A DNA stretch of 56,074 nt. Origin: Didymodactylos carnosus. Taxonomy: Eukaryota; Rotifera; Eurotatoria; Philodinida; Philodinidae. The position numbers were made by a program, and so were the translations under genes. The first letter of the stretch is position 1, and each line of letters starts with the position of its first letter. The stretch covers positions 1-56,074 of the forward strand of contig CAJNOQ010000295.1 in assembly GCA_905250885.1 (NCBI GenBank). Direction: 5' to 3'. The notes under the pieces are model-generated. The model saw only the letters and a program-made list of their open reading frames with translations. It was not told where the DNA came from and searched no databases. Positions 34,740 through 50,423 of this stretch are shown piece by piece.

Positions 34740-35730
34740 CATTAAATAAACAGGTTATTGTGACAATCTTCTCAGAACGGGGCAATTTATATTAAAATTC
34801 AATCAGAATGAGATGATTACTCTGGTTACTCTCCGGCGCAAGAAAGTGAAAGGCTTATCTATCAGATAAAATGCAATTTAGTTTGATCAAGAAATCTTGA
34901 AATTTGTTCGATTTACAATACAATCATTTTGAGATCTTAGATGCACAACAAATAAGTGTAATCATTAACCCAACAGTATGTAGTAGGTACATTTGTTCGT
35001 AATCAATGACATATACTTTCCACAACTTTCACATTTGCCTGACACTTTTTAGACAATAAAACTAGTTTTGGAGAATCGAGTGATGCTTCTACGACTTCAA
35101 ACTATTCTTATTTAGAAGAATGAAAAACTTTTTAATTTTTAAGACAAACGATGTGAACTATGTTTTCTGTCAGAAGCGAATCTGTAAAAAAAATGTATTA
35201 AATATTATATTTAAAATAAACTGTAAAGTTTTTCGGGAAAAAAACAGGAAAGACTAATTTTGTTATCTATCGTTTTATCGTTTATTACACATACTTTTTC
35301 CATTCGTTTTTCTCTTTTCTACAGCGGGATATAAATAAAGTATGCGTAACATTTTTATGATAATTTGATTTGACATTTTTATTAGTTTGAAAAACATGCA
35401 CAGACAGCTAGCAGCCATGACTGTTAGCCACTCCCTTTCTAATTTGGCGCTCATTATAGTACTACAGCAGATACAATCGCGCAATAAATTAACAGTTCAA
35501 TGTTGTTTTTATATGTTTTTTTTTAAACACAAATTACCTGTGATATCTATTCGCTAGAAGAGGAAAGAAGTCAAAAGGAAGAAATTTTTTCGCTTAATAT
35601 GTGACTAAAATTTGCAGTATTTTCAAGTTGATTCCACTATTCTTTACAAAAGTCTATTGAAAGAACGGAAGAAATCGCTGGTGAGAAAATATTGGTTTAG
35701 TCACCGACTATCTATAAGTCTAGTAGATCG
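34740..35730. other. Intergenic, no gene seen
   Basis: AT-rich. The minus-strand frame 35275-35484 lacks any signature. Nothing else supportable. Confidence 0.35.
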
Positions 35731-36020
35731 TTGAAGAAAAAAGTGAACAAACAAGATCAAGCAGAACAAACATTTGAACTCGACGTTGATGATAAAAAAA
35801 TCTCACAACATTATTTATTGCATGTATTATTGCCAGACAATCGAATTTTGCTGATAAAGAAAATTTGAAACAAGCCAAGACTGGTAGTGTTAGTGATGTA
35901 GTCAACGATCTGATACAATAATATTACAAATTGACACTGGATGAGGGCAAGTACTTCGAACACAGCTTGTTTAAAAGCAAAATCAGTAAAAAAAATGTTC
36001 AATATTTACCAGAAATGGGA
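35731..36020 (+). pseudogene. Possible decayed coding relic
   Basis: Three successive plus-strand segments in different frames read as protein-like. The first has ...QDQAEQTFELDVDDKK...LPDNR, the second ADKENLKQAKTGSVSDVV, and the third LTLDEGKYFEHSLFKSK. Balanced charged residues and their even order suggest one ancestral frame broken by small indels. No family is recognised, so a host pseudogene and a transposon-encoded protein are both possible. Confidence 0.3.
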
Positions 36021-36104
36021 TCGGTTCGTATTTTTCTGCAATCGAATCGAATCTAACTAAAACTTACTTCAACCCAACCGATCAATTTTTTTATATGTAA
36101 TTAA

Positions 36105-39027
36105 GGTATTCGGTCCGATCTTCCCCAGACAGTTCTTACCCGGAAACTGCTCTTCCGGACAGATCTTACTCTAGGCTACTCCTGTGCAAAAGACACTTCT
36201 CACTGCCGAACACTTCCTAGGATAGCTCTGCTCTTTCTATACACTAAATAATGACTTTCCATACTACCAATTGCTTTTACTAATATGATATGACAATCAT
36301 TAATTAACATATATCTACATATGAAAAATCGTTTCGAAAAAGGTAAAATCGATATCTTCTTATGTCACTCAATGAGCTCTATCCTGTTGAATGTCAAAAA
36401 AAGAAGAAAAAATTTGTTCACTTTCTGCATTATCGGCACTGTCTTAGGACAGACCGGAGAAGTAGTCAAAGTAACAGAGAAATACGTAGAAGAAGAAGTG
36501 GAACAGGATTTTTTTGGCGGGTGACGAGTGTAAGACAAATGAATAGGATGAAGAATAGTATTTTTATAGTTATCATATATTCTGATCTTTTTTTGAAAAT
36601 AAATGAAAAGTATTAAATAAATCAACGAACAGTTCTGTCTCTATACAATAAAGCGAAATAATGAAGAAATTTTTATAAAAAGATCATTTTTTGCCATTGT
36701 TATATCATACATATGGTAATATACACTGATATTACGATGGTACAACGGATTTTATGTATTTAAAGTACACTAAATGCACAGGATACCATTCATGTCGTTT
36801 TCAATAGAATATTTAGATTAGACAAAAATCATGTTTACAACGAAGACCTTGTTATGTTATTTGATTTAGTAAATAAGTTTGGATAAGGCCGACTGAGATT
36901 TCAAGTGGTTACCTTACCGCTAGAATGCAAAATGTATTATATCAGGTAAAATGTACCCAATTCATCATCCTGGAGACCTTTCACAATATGCTGGATTCCT
37001 ACTTTTAACCTTAATATCATTTATATTCATAAAAACGTGAGGAAGCATATCCCAACTGGGATATAAAAATGTATCGCGATCGGGATTAGGCATGCACCGA
37101 TTAATAACCGAAGTTAGGGCATTCAGTAAAGTCGTTTCGCATCAGTTATAAAAAAGCACTTAGAGCTGCAGAATGGCTCATTATGTAGAAAAATGTTTGC
37201 TCCACCAAACTGAAGTGCAGGAAGAAATTTTAGTGTTATCTGTGACAGAAATATAAGCATCCAAAACTGAGCAAAATTGCGAAAAAATAATCGACTATCG
37301 ATGATTTTTCTGCGATTTTAGTGCGTTTTCGATTTATCATATTTTCTCTATATATAATCTTAAAGTTTTTCTAGCACTTCAGTTTGGTAGAGCAAACATT
37401 TTTCTACAAAATGAGTCATTCTGCAGCTCTAAGTGCTTTTTTATGACTGATGCGGAACGACTTTGCTGAATGCCCTAACATCGATTATTAATCAATCCCT
37501 AATTGGGGTGTATTTTGATTAAAAACATGATATAGAGCATGCGTCTGTACTTGAAAAGTAGGCTGAATTCACACGAGCCAACACCCAATATATTGTATTG
37601 GTGCATGTCTAGTTTCTCGAGGACACCTTGTAATATATCCTAAAGTTTTTACATCTTGCAGACCTTCTCTAGCCAAGTTATAAAAATTTAAAAAAGTTTT
37701 CGCCATTTTTGAACCAATTTTAAAATTTGAATAAAATTGTCAAATTTAAACTTAAAGTACAAATTCAGTGTCACTCGATAGAGAACATGAAATTGTACTA
37801 GCACAACAAGTTTCGAGGTTACCAAATTCGCTGTTCTCGAGAAAACTAGATTTTGGGTTGAATAGTGTCATTTTTCTGGTACTGAGTTCAATATCTCAAA
37901 AACTAAGCAGTTTGAAGCGAAGTTCTTTGTGACAAAGTTGTTCAGCTTAATCCTATGTAGGTGCGGTACAACTATTTTATATTTAGAAGAGGCAACCATA
38001 AAAGTCAAAATTCTAACTAAGATAATCAAAAATATTACTTGCACAAAAACGATAAAACAAAAAATAATAGGAAAAAACATTAAGAAACAATTTAATCTAT
38101 GTAGAAGGACTTTTTTCACCATAAAGTACTTTCATGAACAAGTAATAGTCTCCGTCACACTTCACTTTACCGTCATCTTCTGTTCTCATACTGATAGTAT
38201 GGAGCTTGCACTTGTACACTCTATATATTCGTAAAAAAAATTATTTGTTCTTTTATGGTGATCGTAAAAAAACAAATAATTTATAACACTTAATAACAAT
38301 AAAAAAGCTAAAACTGATGAATAATTTTTATCGCCCTAATTTCGATAACAGAAGACTAATATTGTAAGAGGATATATCGTGATAGCAATTAGACTAATTC
38401 AGGTTGATTAGATCTCTTAATATTAAGTTAGATAAGCGGAAGGCCTGTTTTTTAGTCTCCTACACTATAGTACTTATCCTTAGCGCCATCGTCGTGTACA
38501 CTACGTTCCATCTGCATCAGAGGCGAAAAACGTAGAAAATAATTCTAACGAAAACTTTGCAAAAAGTATCCACATTTAAAAAACTGCATGGGATTAAAGT
38601 AGTTATTGGTACGAAGTGCGTGACATCCTCAAGGACCGTATAAATTATCGCACTCGTTTCACGTTTCCATTCCAGCAAATCCGATATAATGTCTGGACCA
38701 TAATAAAAGAAGAGTCCGGATGATTCTCATTTCTATGGAGATACTTAAGGATATCTGCTTAGCTAAAAACAACATGCAGAAATTGAACAAATTTTTTTTT
38801 CTTTTTAACATTCAGCAGGATAGAGCTCATTGAGTGACATAAGATGTCGATTTTACCTTTTTCGAAACGATTTTGCATATGTAGATATATGTTAATTAAT
38901 GATTGTTATATCATATTAGTAAAAGGAATTGGTAGGAGTAGCCTAAAGTAAGATCTGTCCCGGCAAGAAGTGTCCGGAAGAGAAGTTTACGGATAAGAAC
39001 CGTCTGGAAAAGATCTTCACGGGATTC
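36105..39027. mobile_element. 2.9 kb non-autonomous transposon with long inverted repeats
   Basis: Direct copies of gtaattaa flank both ends (36097-36104 and 39028-39035). The ends are inverted copies for about 300-340 bp. The left holds cagacagttcttacccgg, then caatgagctctatcctgttg, up to about 36440. The right holds the inverse, ccgtctgg, cagcaggatagagctcattg, from about 38770. The interior has no transposase frame and is itself interrupted by the 37088-37493 foldback element. An 8-bp duplication and TIRs of this size fit a hAT-like or related DNA transposon derivative. Frames at 36321-36625 fall in the terminal repeat and are not genes. Confidence 0.75.
37088..37493. repeat. Foldback MITE nested in the 2.9 kb element
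   Basis: The left arm starts taggcatgcaccgattaata; its inverse partner ends cgattattaatcaatcccta. The arms continue with agggcattcagtaaagtcgt, aaagcacttagagctgcag and the aagtgc/gcactt-type words near 37210 and 37370. Each arm is about 130-140 bp, with a loop of about 150 bp. The terminus resembles that of the 40174-40409 palindrome (taggtatgcaccagtta), so the two look related. Confidence 0.75.
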
Positions 39028-39035
39028 GTAATTAA

Positions 39036-40173
39036 AGTTAGAATAAAACGAAAAACTCTTTGTCTTTATCATTCAAACATCCCTCACTTTAGTTCTTCCT
39101 TTCCGTGTGTATTCTTTCTCTTCGGACGTGTTTTCACATCACTTTCAAAAATAAAAAAGAGACCTGTTATCACAGGAAAACAACTGTTCTATAAGAACAA
39201 AACATATCAGATGATTGTTTGTTTATGCATTTTTTTGCCAGTAAATATTTATATTTTTGATAGGAATTTTTAAAAACAATATCATTCACAGTAATATTAG
39301 TAAAGGCGCCGAAATGATTATTTGTAAATCCCTACTTAAACATTTTAACACTTCATTTTAACACTTTAAAATACACATCTTTTTCAGTTTTGATACCGTT
39401 TTGCGCACAGAACAGGAAGCTACTTGAGACAAAATCAAAGACGGTTAGTATAGCCTCTGACTTTGTCACAACTTTTGACCGTATTCCACTATCGGACTGC
39501 TTATGATCTGCGTTATTGAACGAAAAAAAATCAATCTGCAAAACGGATCACTTTCTATATTCCATCCATTATAGAATCCATAAAAACAGTTGTTTTTTAC
39601 TGATTATTCCTCGATTCAAGTGAATCTAAAACTTTTTTTCGAATCCAGACCAGCCCATGGTCTTGCAAGTTTGAGTCCAGTCCAGTCCGGGTCTATGAGC
39701 TCAAAAATTTTTTAGCGCAGTTCAATCGATACGGAGATCTAGGAGAATCGCAACAACTTATTTAAATAAAAAGTGAATTGTGCAGAAGTCTTCATCTACG
39801 CAAAGTTTTGGCATTTTGCGCTCATATGTATACGCACATTTGTATACGTACGATACTTATTCTTGCACATACTTTTGGCTATGGTACCTTCCTTTGATTA
39901 CTTATGCTTCAAACAGTAATTTTTATTTTACTTTTTAGTTCGAAATATAAACATCACAAATCTAACTATTATAGAATTATTGTTTTAAGCTACTTTTAGG
40001 ATGGACAGTAACGATGAGCCCATTGCATGAGTTAGTCTGTGCTATACCATAGATAGTCGAACCATTTTTCTGAAAGTGGACGCGTGAGAGTTTGAAAGTC
40101 ATGGTCTATCCGTGAGCCACGCCAAGAAATGTCCTATACAGGTGCAAGTAAGGCTTAAATCTCGAACCTAACC
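39036..40173. other. Intergenic, no gene seen
   Basis: AT-rich. Contains words such as gagtccagtccagtccgg (39671-39690), which suggest remnant repeats. No frame is supportable. Confidence 0.35.
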
Positions 40174-40409
40174 TAGGTATGCACCAGTTACAGTTTTTTA
40201 CCAGTTAACTGTAACTGCTCATTACTGTAGGCAAATATTCTAGAGTGATTAGTTTTGTACGATTTGCATACATTTAATGTCTCTATTCTTAAAATCGTAC
40301 AAAACTAATCACTCTAGAATATTTGCCTACTGTTATGAGCAGTTAGTTTTACAGTTACACAGTTATGATGGTTACAGTTTTACAGTTAACTGTAACTGGT
40401 GCATGCCTA
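40174..40409. repeat. 236 bp palindromic MITE
   Basis: The arms open with taggtatgcaccagttacag and close with its inverse, ctgtaactggtgcatgccta. Inner arms pair perfectly (ggcaaatattctagagtgat and atcactctagaatatttgcc) around a small loop near 40262-40298. It has no coding capacity. The flanks carry cgaaccta on the left and ctaaccgaacc on the right, possibly part of an older repeat into which it inserted. Confidence 0.85.
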
Positions 40410-42746
40410 ACCGAACCAATTTACGAAAAACTAAAATCGAACCAAAATCGGTTCAGTTCTGTTTAAAACCGAACCGATCCCACCTCTGATATCTACTTCT
40501 CTCTTTTTCATACCCTCTACTCCTCTATTGTATCTCTCGTCATTTCTTTATCTTTCAACATCTTGACAACTGTTTTCTTCTACGAGCTTTTTTCAACTTC
40601 TTTCACTTCAAGACTCATATAACTTCTGTTCTTTTACGTCTTCTATCCTCTGTAAGTTTTGTGAAACTCCTTCATTATATCCAAAGGAGAAGGAGTTGAA
40701 GTTTTATACTCAAAAAGCCTTGATTTTTACCTATTTTCCTACCTCCTCTTCCCCGGGTGTATCCATCATAGACGAGTGGGGTCTTCATCTTACAGTGGTG
40801 GTGTATTCATCATAAAAGTATTAATCGGTACTAAAACTAAATTATTATCTCATTTTGAAAAACATCTTGAAAAAATGTTTATCTTTTAGTAAAAAAACGC
40901 GAAATAAAGTAAAAAGTCCCTAGTCACCATTATCATTTATCTCAAAACAGATAAAAGTCCAGCAACATCTCTCTATATTAACGTAGCAGTGCTTTACGTA
41001 TTAGAAGTGAAAGACCTGCAAAGGAGTTTCACCATTTTAGCCCCGCGAAGGGTTGTCCTGACAAGGTTTTTTACTGTCGCTATGACTGTTAATGCCTATA
41101 CAGAGTACTTTGAGTAAAGAGAGACACTCCGTTGAAATACACGGAAATACGGAAGTCTCAAAGACAAACCTCTACTGTCTTCCAGAAGTCGATTCTGATA
41201 CTATGCCAAATGACAACGTTATCTAGAATGCATAACTGTACCACATATGTAGAAACTAGCCCATTATCTTAATGAATGAGCTTTCATATTCGCTTCACAT
41301 ACATGTGACATGAATTTGAATGCATTTTATGCAATAAATTAAATTTAAAATTAATTATAACAACTACAGCCGGTCAACTTTGATAAAATGTTCGGTTACT
41401 GTCCTATATTAGAATCTCCTCTGTGGGATAGAGAAACAATGATCTGTGAATGGCGACAACTAGTCAAGATAATTACAAATTATTCGACATGTGTCGGATT
41501 CAAACGTCCCATACACAATCGACAGCAAACTACTTAGAAGCAATTGTACCACAACTATTTATCATTCATATGCAACAATAATTAAAACAAGTTTACTCCA
41601 TGGAAGAAAGAAAGATCAATTCGAATAACTAAAAGGTATAGTACTCAATGAACGAGAAAAGCATAGTTCTCTAGCGCTGGAGAGTTTTTTGAAGGACTCG
41701 GACTCGAACTTGGGTTTTTGTGTTTCGAGTCCGATCTATTCAACTTTTAACACAAATGAACAGAGAAAAATGAAAAGCGGAATAAAGACACCCTCTGTTT
41801 CACAAGAAATTGAAAATTTTGTTCGGGAGACGAACATGCAAAGTAACCTTATTTTTGAAAAATCAAATATTTATCCAGAGTTCAGTAAATTAAAAAAGAG
41901 AAATAAACCACACTCATCAAAAAAGAATCTAAAAGATTACAAGACTCGGACTCACCCATGCCTGTATGAAGCACAGACATAAAGCTAAAACATACAAATA
42001 TGCTAATTAACCAATACAAATGAATTGTTCTTTCATAACTCACATACACACACATCCTTTTATTAAACATTTTTGATCTTAGACAAATCTAACTTCATGG
42101 TCTAATTTTCAATCAATTCATATGAATAGATTTAATGTTTTTTTGGCTTCATCATTATCACAATTATAAAAATATATTATAAACATATCCAATGGATTTG
42201 CAGGAATGAAGACATTCCAAAGTAGCTTTTTTTATTCTATGTGAGTTGCTGAAGTAAATGTTAATGATTTTCTCAGCATGGATGTTGACACCAAGAGCAA
42301 GTAAACCAAACGCTCTCACTTGATTACATTTTTTCGTATTTCGAAAGAAGTCGAAAACTAAAAGATTTCTAAAAAACATACTCTACAGTCAATGAGTGGT
42401 GTTGTTGAAATAAAACGAAAAAAAGCTTTACAAAGTTCTTGCCAAATAAAATCTATACAAATAATAGAAATCTTTAAATAATTTTGAAATTGCCATTTCG
42501 TTTCGGAAAAAAATAAATCGATTTTATCTTTGGTGTCTATAAAAAGATTGACTGTTAAATTCAATTCAAAGAAATATCCATCATTTATATTACTTAAGAA
42601 TGTATTTACTTTTATTACACAAATTTTTAAATACAAAAGAATATATACAAAAAAGCAATAACATACACATGGAGGAAAAAGTGAGTACTAAGCAAAACAA
42701 TAATGACAGAAAATAAATAGAAAAACAAGGTTGTTTTTATTGCCGT
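40410..42746. other. Intergenic downstream of CTR9
   Basis: No supportable gene. The plus frame 41689-41982 (97 residues) begins and ends in gactcggactc/gactcggactcaccc words, so it probably lies inside a repeat. The 42090-42720 part adjoining CTR9 likely includes its 3' untranslated region; an AATAAA reads on the minus strand at 42741-42736, just after the CTR9 stop. Confidence 0.4.
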
Positions 42747-47832
<5,086 letters not shown>

Positions 47833-48303
47833 TTGGCTCTCAAGAAAAGAGGACACATAAATCTAAAAAGTCAAGTTTTCATTATGGAAATAAGAAATGT
47901 AAAAAGGATGAATATGAGTGCTAAGTGAACTTTTATAAATAGCCATGAACAAGAATCTGGTAGATCCGGAAAAAAATAAAAAGTAAGCTCATTTGTGAAT
48001 GAACTGACTTTTACCTTTTCTCCATTTATTAACTGGTGAGTACAAAAATATCTATTTTTTCAAACATTTCCGAAGACTTGCATATTTTAATTAACGGTTT
48101 TATAATTCATAAAAAGACAAACTATACAAATAAGAAGAGTGTCATTACCTGTTTTCAATATATATGTGACTGAAAAGTTTTTAATTTTATTGTTTTGAAA
48201 TTATCTGTTACCCGTTGCTTTGATTGGCGACATAAAGGACTAATCAAATAGCAATGGTTGTCTCTACGATGTATTTTACTACTTGAAATTTTATTTATAC
48301 GCG
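47833..48303. other. CTR9 promoter-side intergenic DNA
   Basis: No gene. An acceptor-like run (cctcttttcttgag on the minus strand) lies immediately upstream of the CTR9 ATG. It could mark a leader intron or trans-splice site. Confidence 0.4.
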
Positions 48304-48602
48304 CCCAGGTAGAGCTCTACGTCCGTCACGTCGCTCTCTGTACGCGCCATACGTGTGACGTACGTTTCGATTGGTACGCATGACGAATGTGTATGCACGG
48401 TGTGCGTAATGGGCGTAACCTGATTTTCTCTCTCTACAGTTTCATCGTAACATGTTTATCTGACATCTATGATAAACCTCTAAAAAGGTACATGGTGCGT
48501 ATTGTACGCATGATATGCATTTTGTACAGTAAATACGCATGACATCATTCGCACGTTGTGTGCAGAACGTGACGTGCGCACACACCTCGACCTGGACGTC
48601 TC
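48304..48602. repeat. CpG-rich inverted-repeat patch upstream of CTR9
   Basis: About 300 bp that is much richer in CpG than its surroundings. It is built from cgtacgc, acgtgacg and gcatgac words (for example gtacgcgccatacgtgtgac near 48339). The outer parts form a worn inverted pair: ccaggtagagctctacgtcc near 48307, against the inverse of cacacctcgacctggacgtc near 48581-48600. It may be a decayed GC-rich transposon or a regulatory CpG patch. It sits about 0.5-0.8 kb 5' of CTR9. Confidence 0.5.
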
Positions 48603-49520
48603 TGAACGTATAAATAAAACAAGTTTCTAAAACATTTGAAACGTCAAATAAAACGATATTCATAATAAGGGAACAGTATCAGACAGAGTTTTCGATTAGG
48701 CTTGGGGACTTCTCCATCCTACATTAAGTATTGTTTTCGTTGAAAAAATAAATTCTGATGCGGAATAACAAAAATTCTTTTCAATGAACAAATGTTTCAC
48801 TTGTTTGGAAAAAAAACTGTCCACAGACTTTTTAAAACGACTGTCCGCTAAAAACATTTCCTCGCCCTAATTAAAAACAATCGGAATCCTGATATCCAAG
48901 CTCGTAGCACAAAAACTACCCGTATTTATCTTGATAACAGGATGCGAACTCTCCATTATATTATAAACTGGAAAGAATTTTTCTCAGAATAACTATAAAA
49001 GAGATAACAGTAGCATAAAAATGACAATATAACTTTGAAAACAAAAAGAAAACATTTGTTAGTCTGAACTTTAAAACCGTGAAAAACTCTTTTTGTACCT
49101 GTCGGGCGACAATACTTATACAGTTCATTTTCATTAAAAAATGTAATATGCTTTGTAAAGTATTTGATTTGCCTGATTGAATGAATTTTCACAATTCTTC
49201 TAATAATATATAAATATCTATGTACAACAGTAGTTAGAATTCCCCAAAAAATATCCACAAGAAAGAGTATAACTAAACAAATAAAGAATACGGCTCACAA
49301 TTGATTATCACAAATCTTTAGCCATATAATAACAATAAATAGCAGTAATAGCAACAAAAAAAATCTTCCAACAATACTGTGGTTGAATAAAAAATTAGTG
49401 TCGTTATTTTATATCGAAAGGAGAAAAATACTTGTTCATGTGTGTGTGTACCTAATCTTTCATCTTCGATCTGACCAAATCTGACTAATTATTATTCCAA
49501 TACTAGTTCATCATATACAT
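48603..49520. other. Intergenic, no gene seen
   Basis: AT-rich. The minus frame 48956-49258 lacks any signature. The segment near 49520 probably contains the arrestin 3' untranslated region. Confidence 0.35.
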
Positions 49521-50423
49521 TTACTCTATACCAATTGGCAGTGTTAGTTTAACATTCGTGGCCAGTGCTCCTTTCATATGTGCAGTTATTCTAAATTCAT
49601 ACTGAACATTGACAATTGGTAAGTTATCAGGATGAGTTTGATCATTTGTTACAAATGTTGGAGCTAAATTTGATGGTAGAATAATTTCACAGTTTGTTGT
49701 TATTGTTGTTGTTTTATTATTTTCTGGAATTTCGTTTAATAATGCTGTAAATATTTCATATTCACGTTTATTTGCATTTAGCTGAACTAATTGCATTAAT
49801 TGAGCGGTCATTCGTAAAATTTGTTTTTGTTTGGGATTATTAATATGAACTGTAATAGGTACACATTGAGAAGATGAATAAAAATTTTTTTGTAAACCAC
49901 AAATAATTTGTAAATCACTTGCACCATTTACTTGAACTGGTTGTGGAGAAATGACGATTGGTTGGGGTGGACCAATTGTTAATGGTTTATGTGTTTGTGG
50001 TAATAAATGTCCATCGTGAATTATATCAAGATAATAATTAATTGAAAAGTTATCTTTAAAATCACATGTAGGCGGTAATGAGTTACCTAATGGAATACGA
50101 AATGGATAAGTGATTTGTTGATGTTTGATTGTACGAGCTGTACCATTTTCATGTGATGTAACCAGTGTACAAGGATAAGTAAAAAATATATTTTTATTCG
50201 ATTGTGTTGTGGACGATTGTCTTTGAGCCGTACGTTTTGATCGTTTATCAATTAATTCTCCAATTAAATCGATACGAATTTCTTTTTCAATACGTAATTT
50301 TGTTCGAATATTAAGATGAAATTCACCCTGAATTGTTTGTTGAGCACGATAATAGGTCGATGATAATGTTACCGAATAATCAGCATTTGTTAATGATGAC
50401 TGTTTTGTGGAGTTCAGTCCCAT
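49521..50423 (-). CDS. Alpha-arrestin (ARRDC-like) domain protein
   Basis: An intronless frame of 300 residues. The N-terminal arrestin fold is seen in YYRAQQTIQGEFHLNI, RIDLIGEL and the hallmark TYPFRIPLGNSLPPTCDF followed by INYYLDI (compare FPFSFELP..LPPSF..., YKV of ARRDC proteins). The C-terminal arrestin fold is seen in CVPITVHINNPKQKQILRM and the final VNVQYEFRITAHMKG...LTLPIGIE. Alpha-arrestins are adaptors that recruit ubiquitin ligases to membrane proteins through C-terminal PPxY motifs. This protein ends right after the second fold and has no PPxY, so that role may be lost or carried by a partner. The start ATG is followed by GLNSTKQSS; a G at position 2 could be myristoylated, but that is conjecture. 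The single-exon form could reflect a retrocopy or family-wide intron loss. Confidence 0.85.
   Translation of the reverse strand: MGLNSTKQSSLTNADYSVTLSSTYYRAQQTIQGEFHLNIRTKLRIEKEIRIDLIGELIDKRSKRTAQRQSSTTQSNKNIFFTYPCTLVTSHENGTARTIKHQQITYPFRIPLGNSLPPTCDFKDNFSINYYLDIIHDGHLLPQTHKPLTIGPPQPIVISPQPVQVNGASDLQIICGLQKNFYSSSQCVPITVHINNPKQKQILRMTAQLMQLVQLNANKREYEIFTALLNEIPENNKTTTITTNCEIILPSNLAPTFVTNDQTHPDNLPIVNVQYEFRITAHMKGALATNVKLTLPIGIE

Noticed and set aside
36321..36625. Three overlapping short frames
   Set aside because: They lie in the terminal inverted repeat of the 2.9 kb transposon.
41689..41982. 97-residue plus frame
   Set aside because: It begins and ends in related gactcggactc words that suggest a repeat, and no homologue was recognised.
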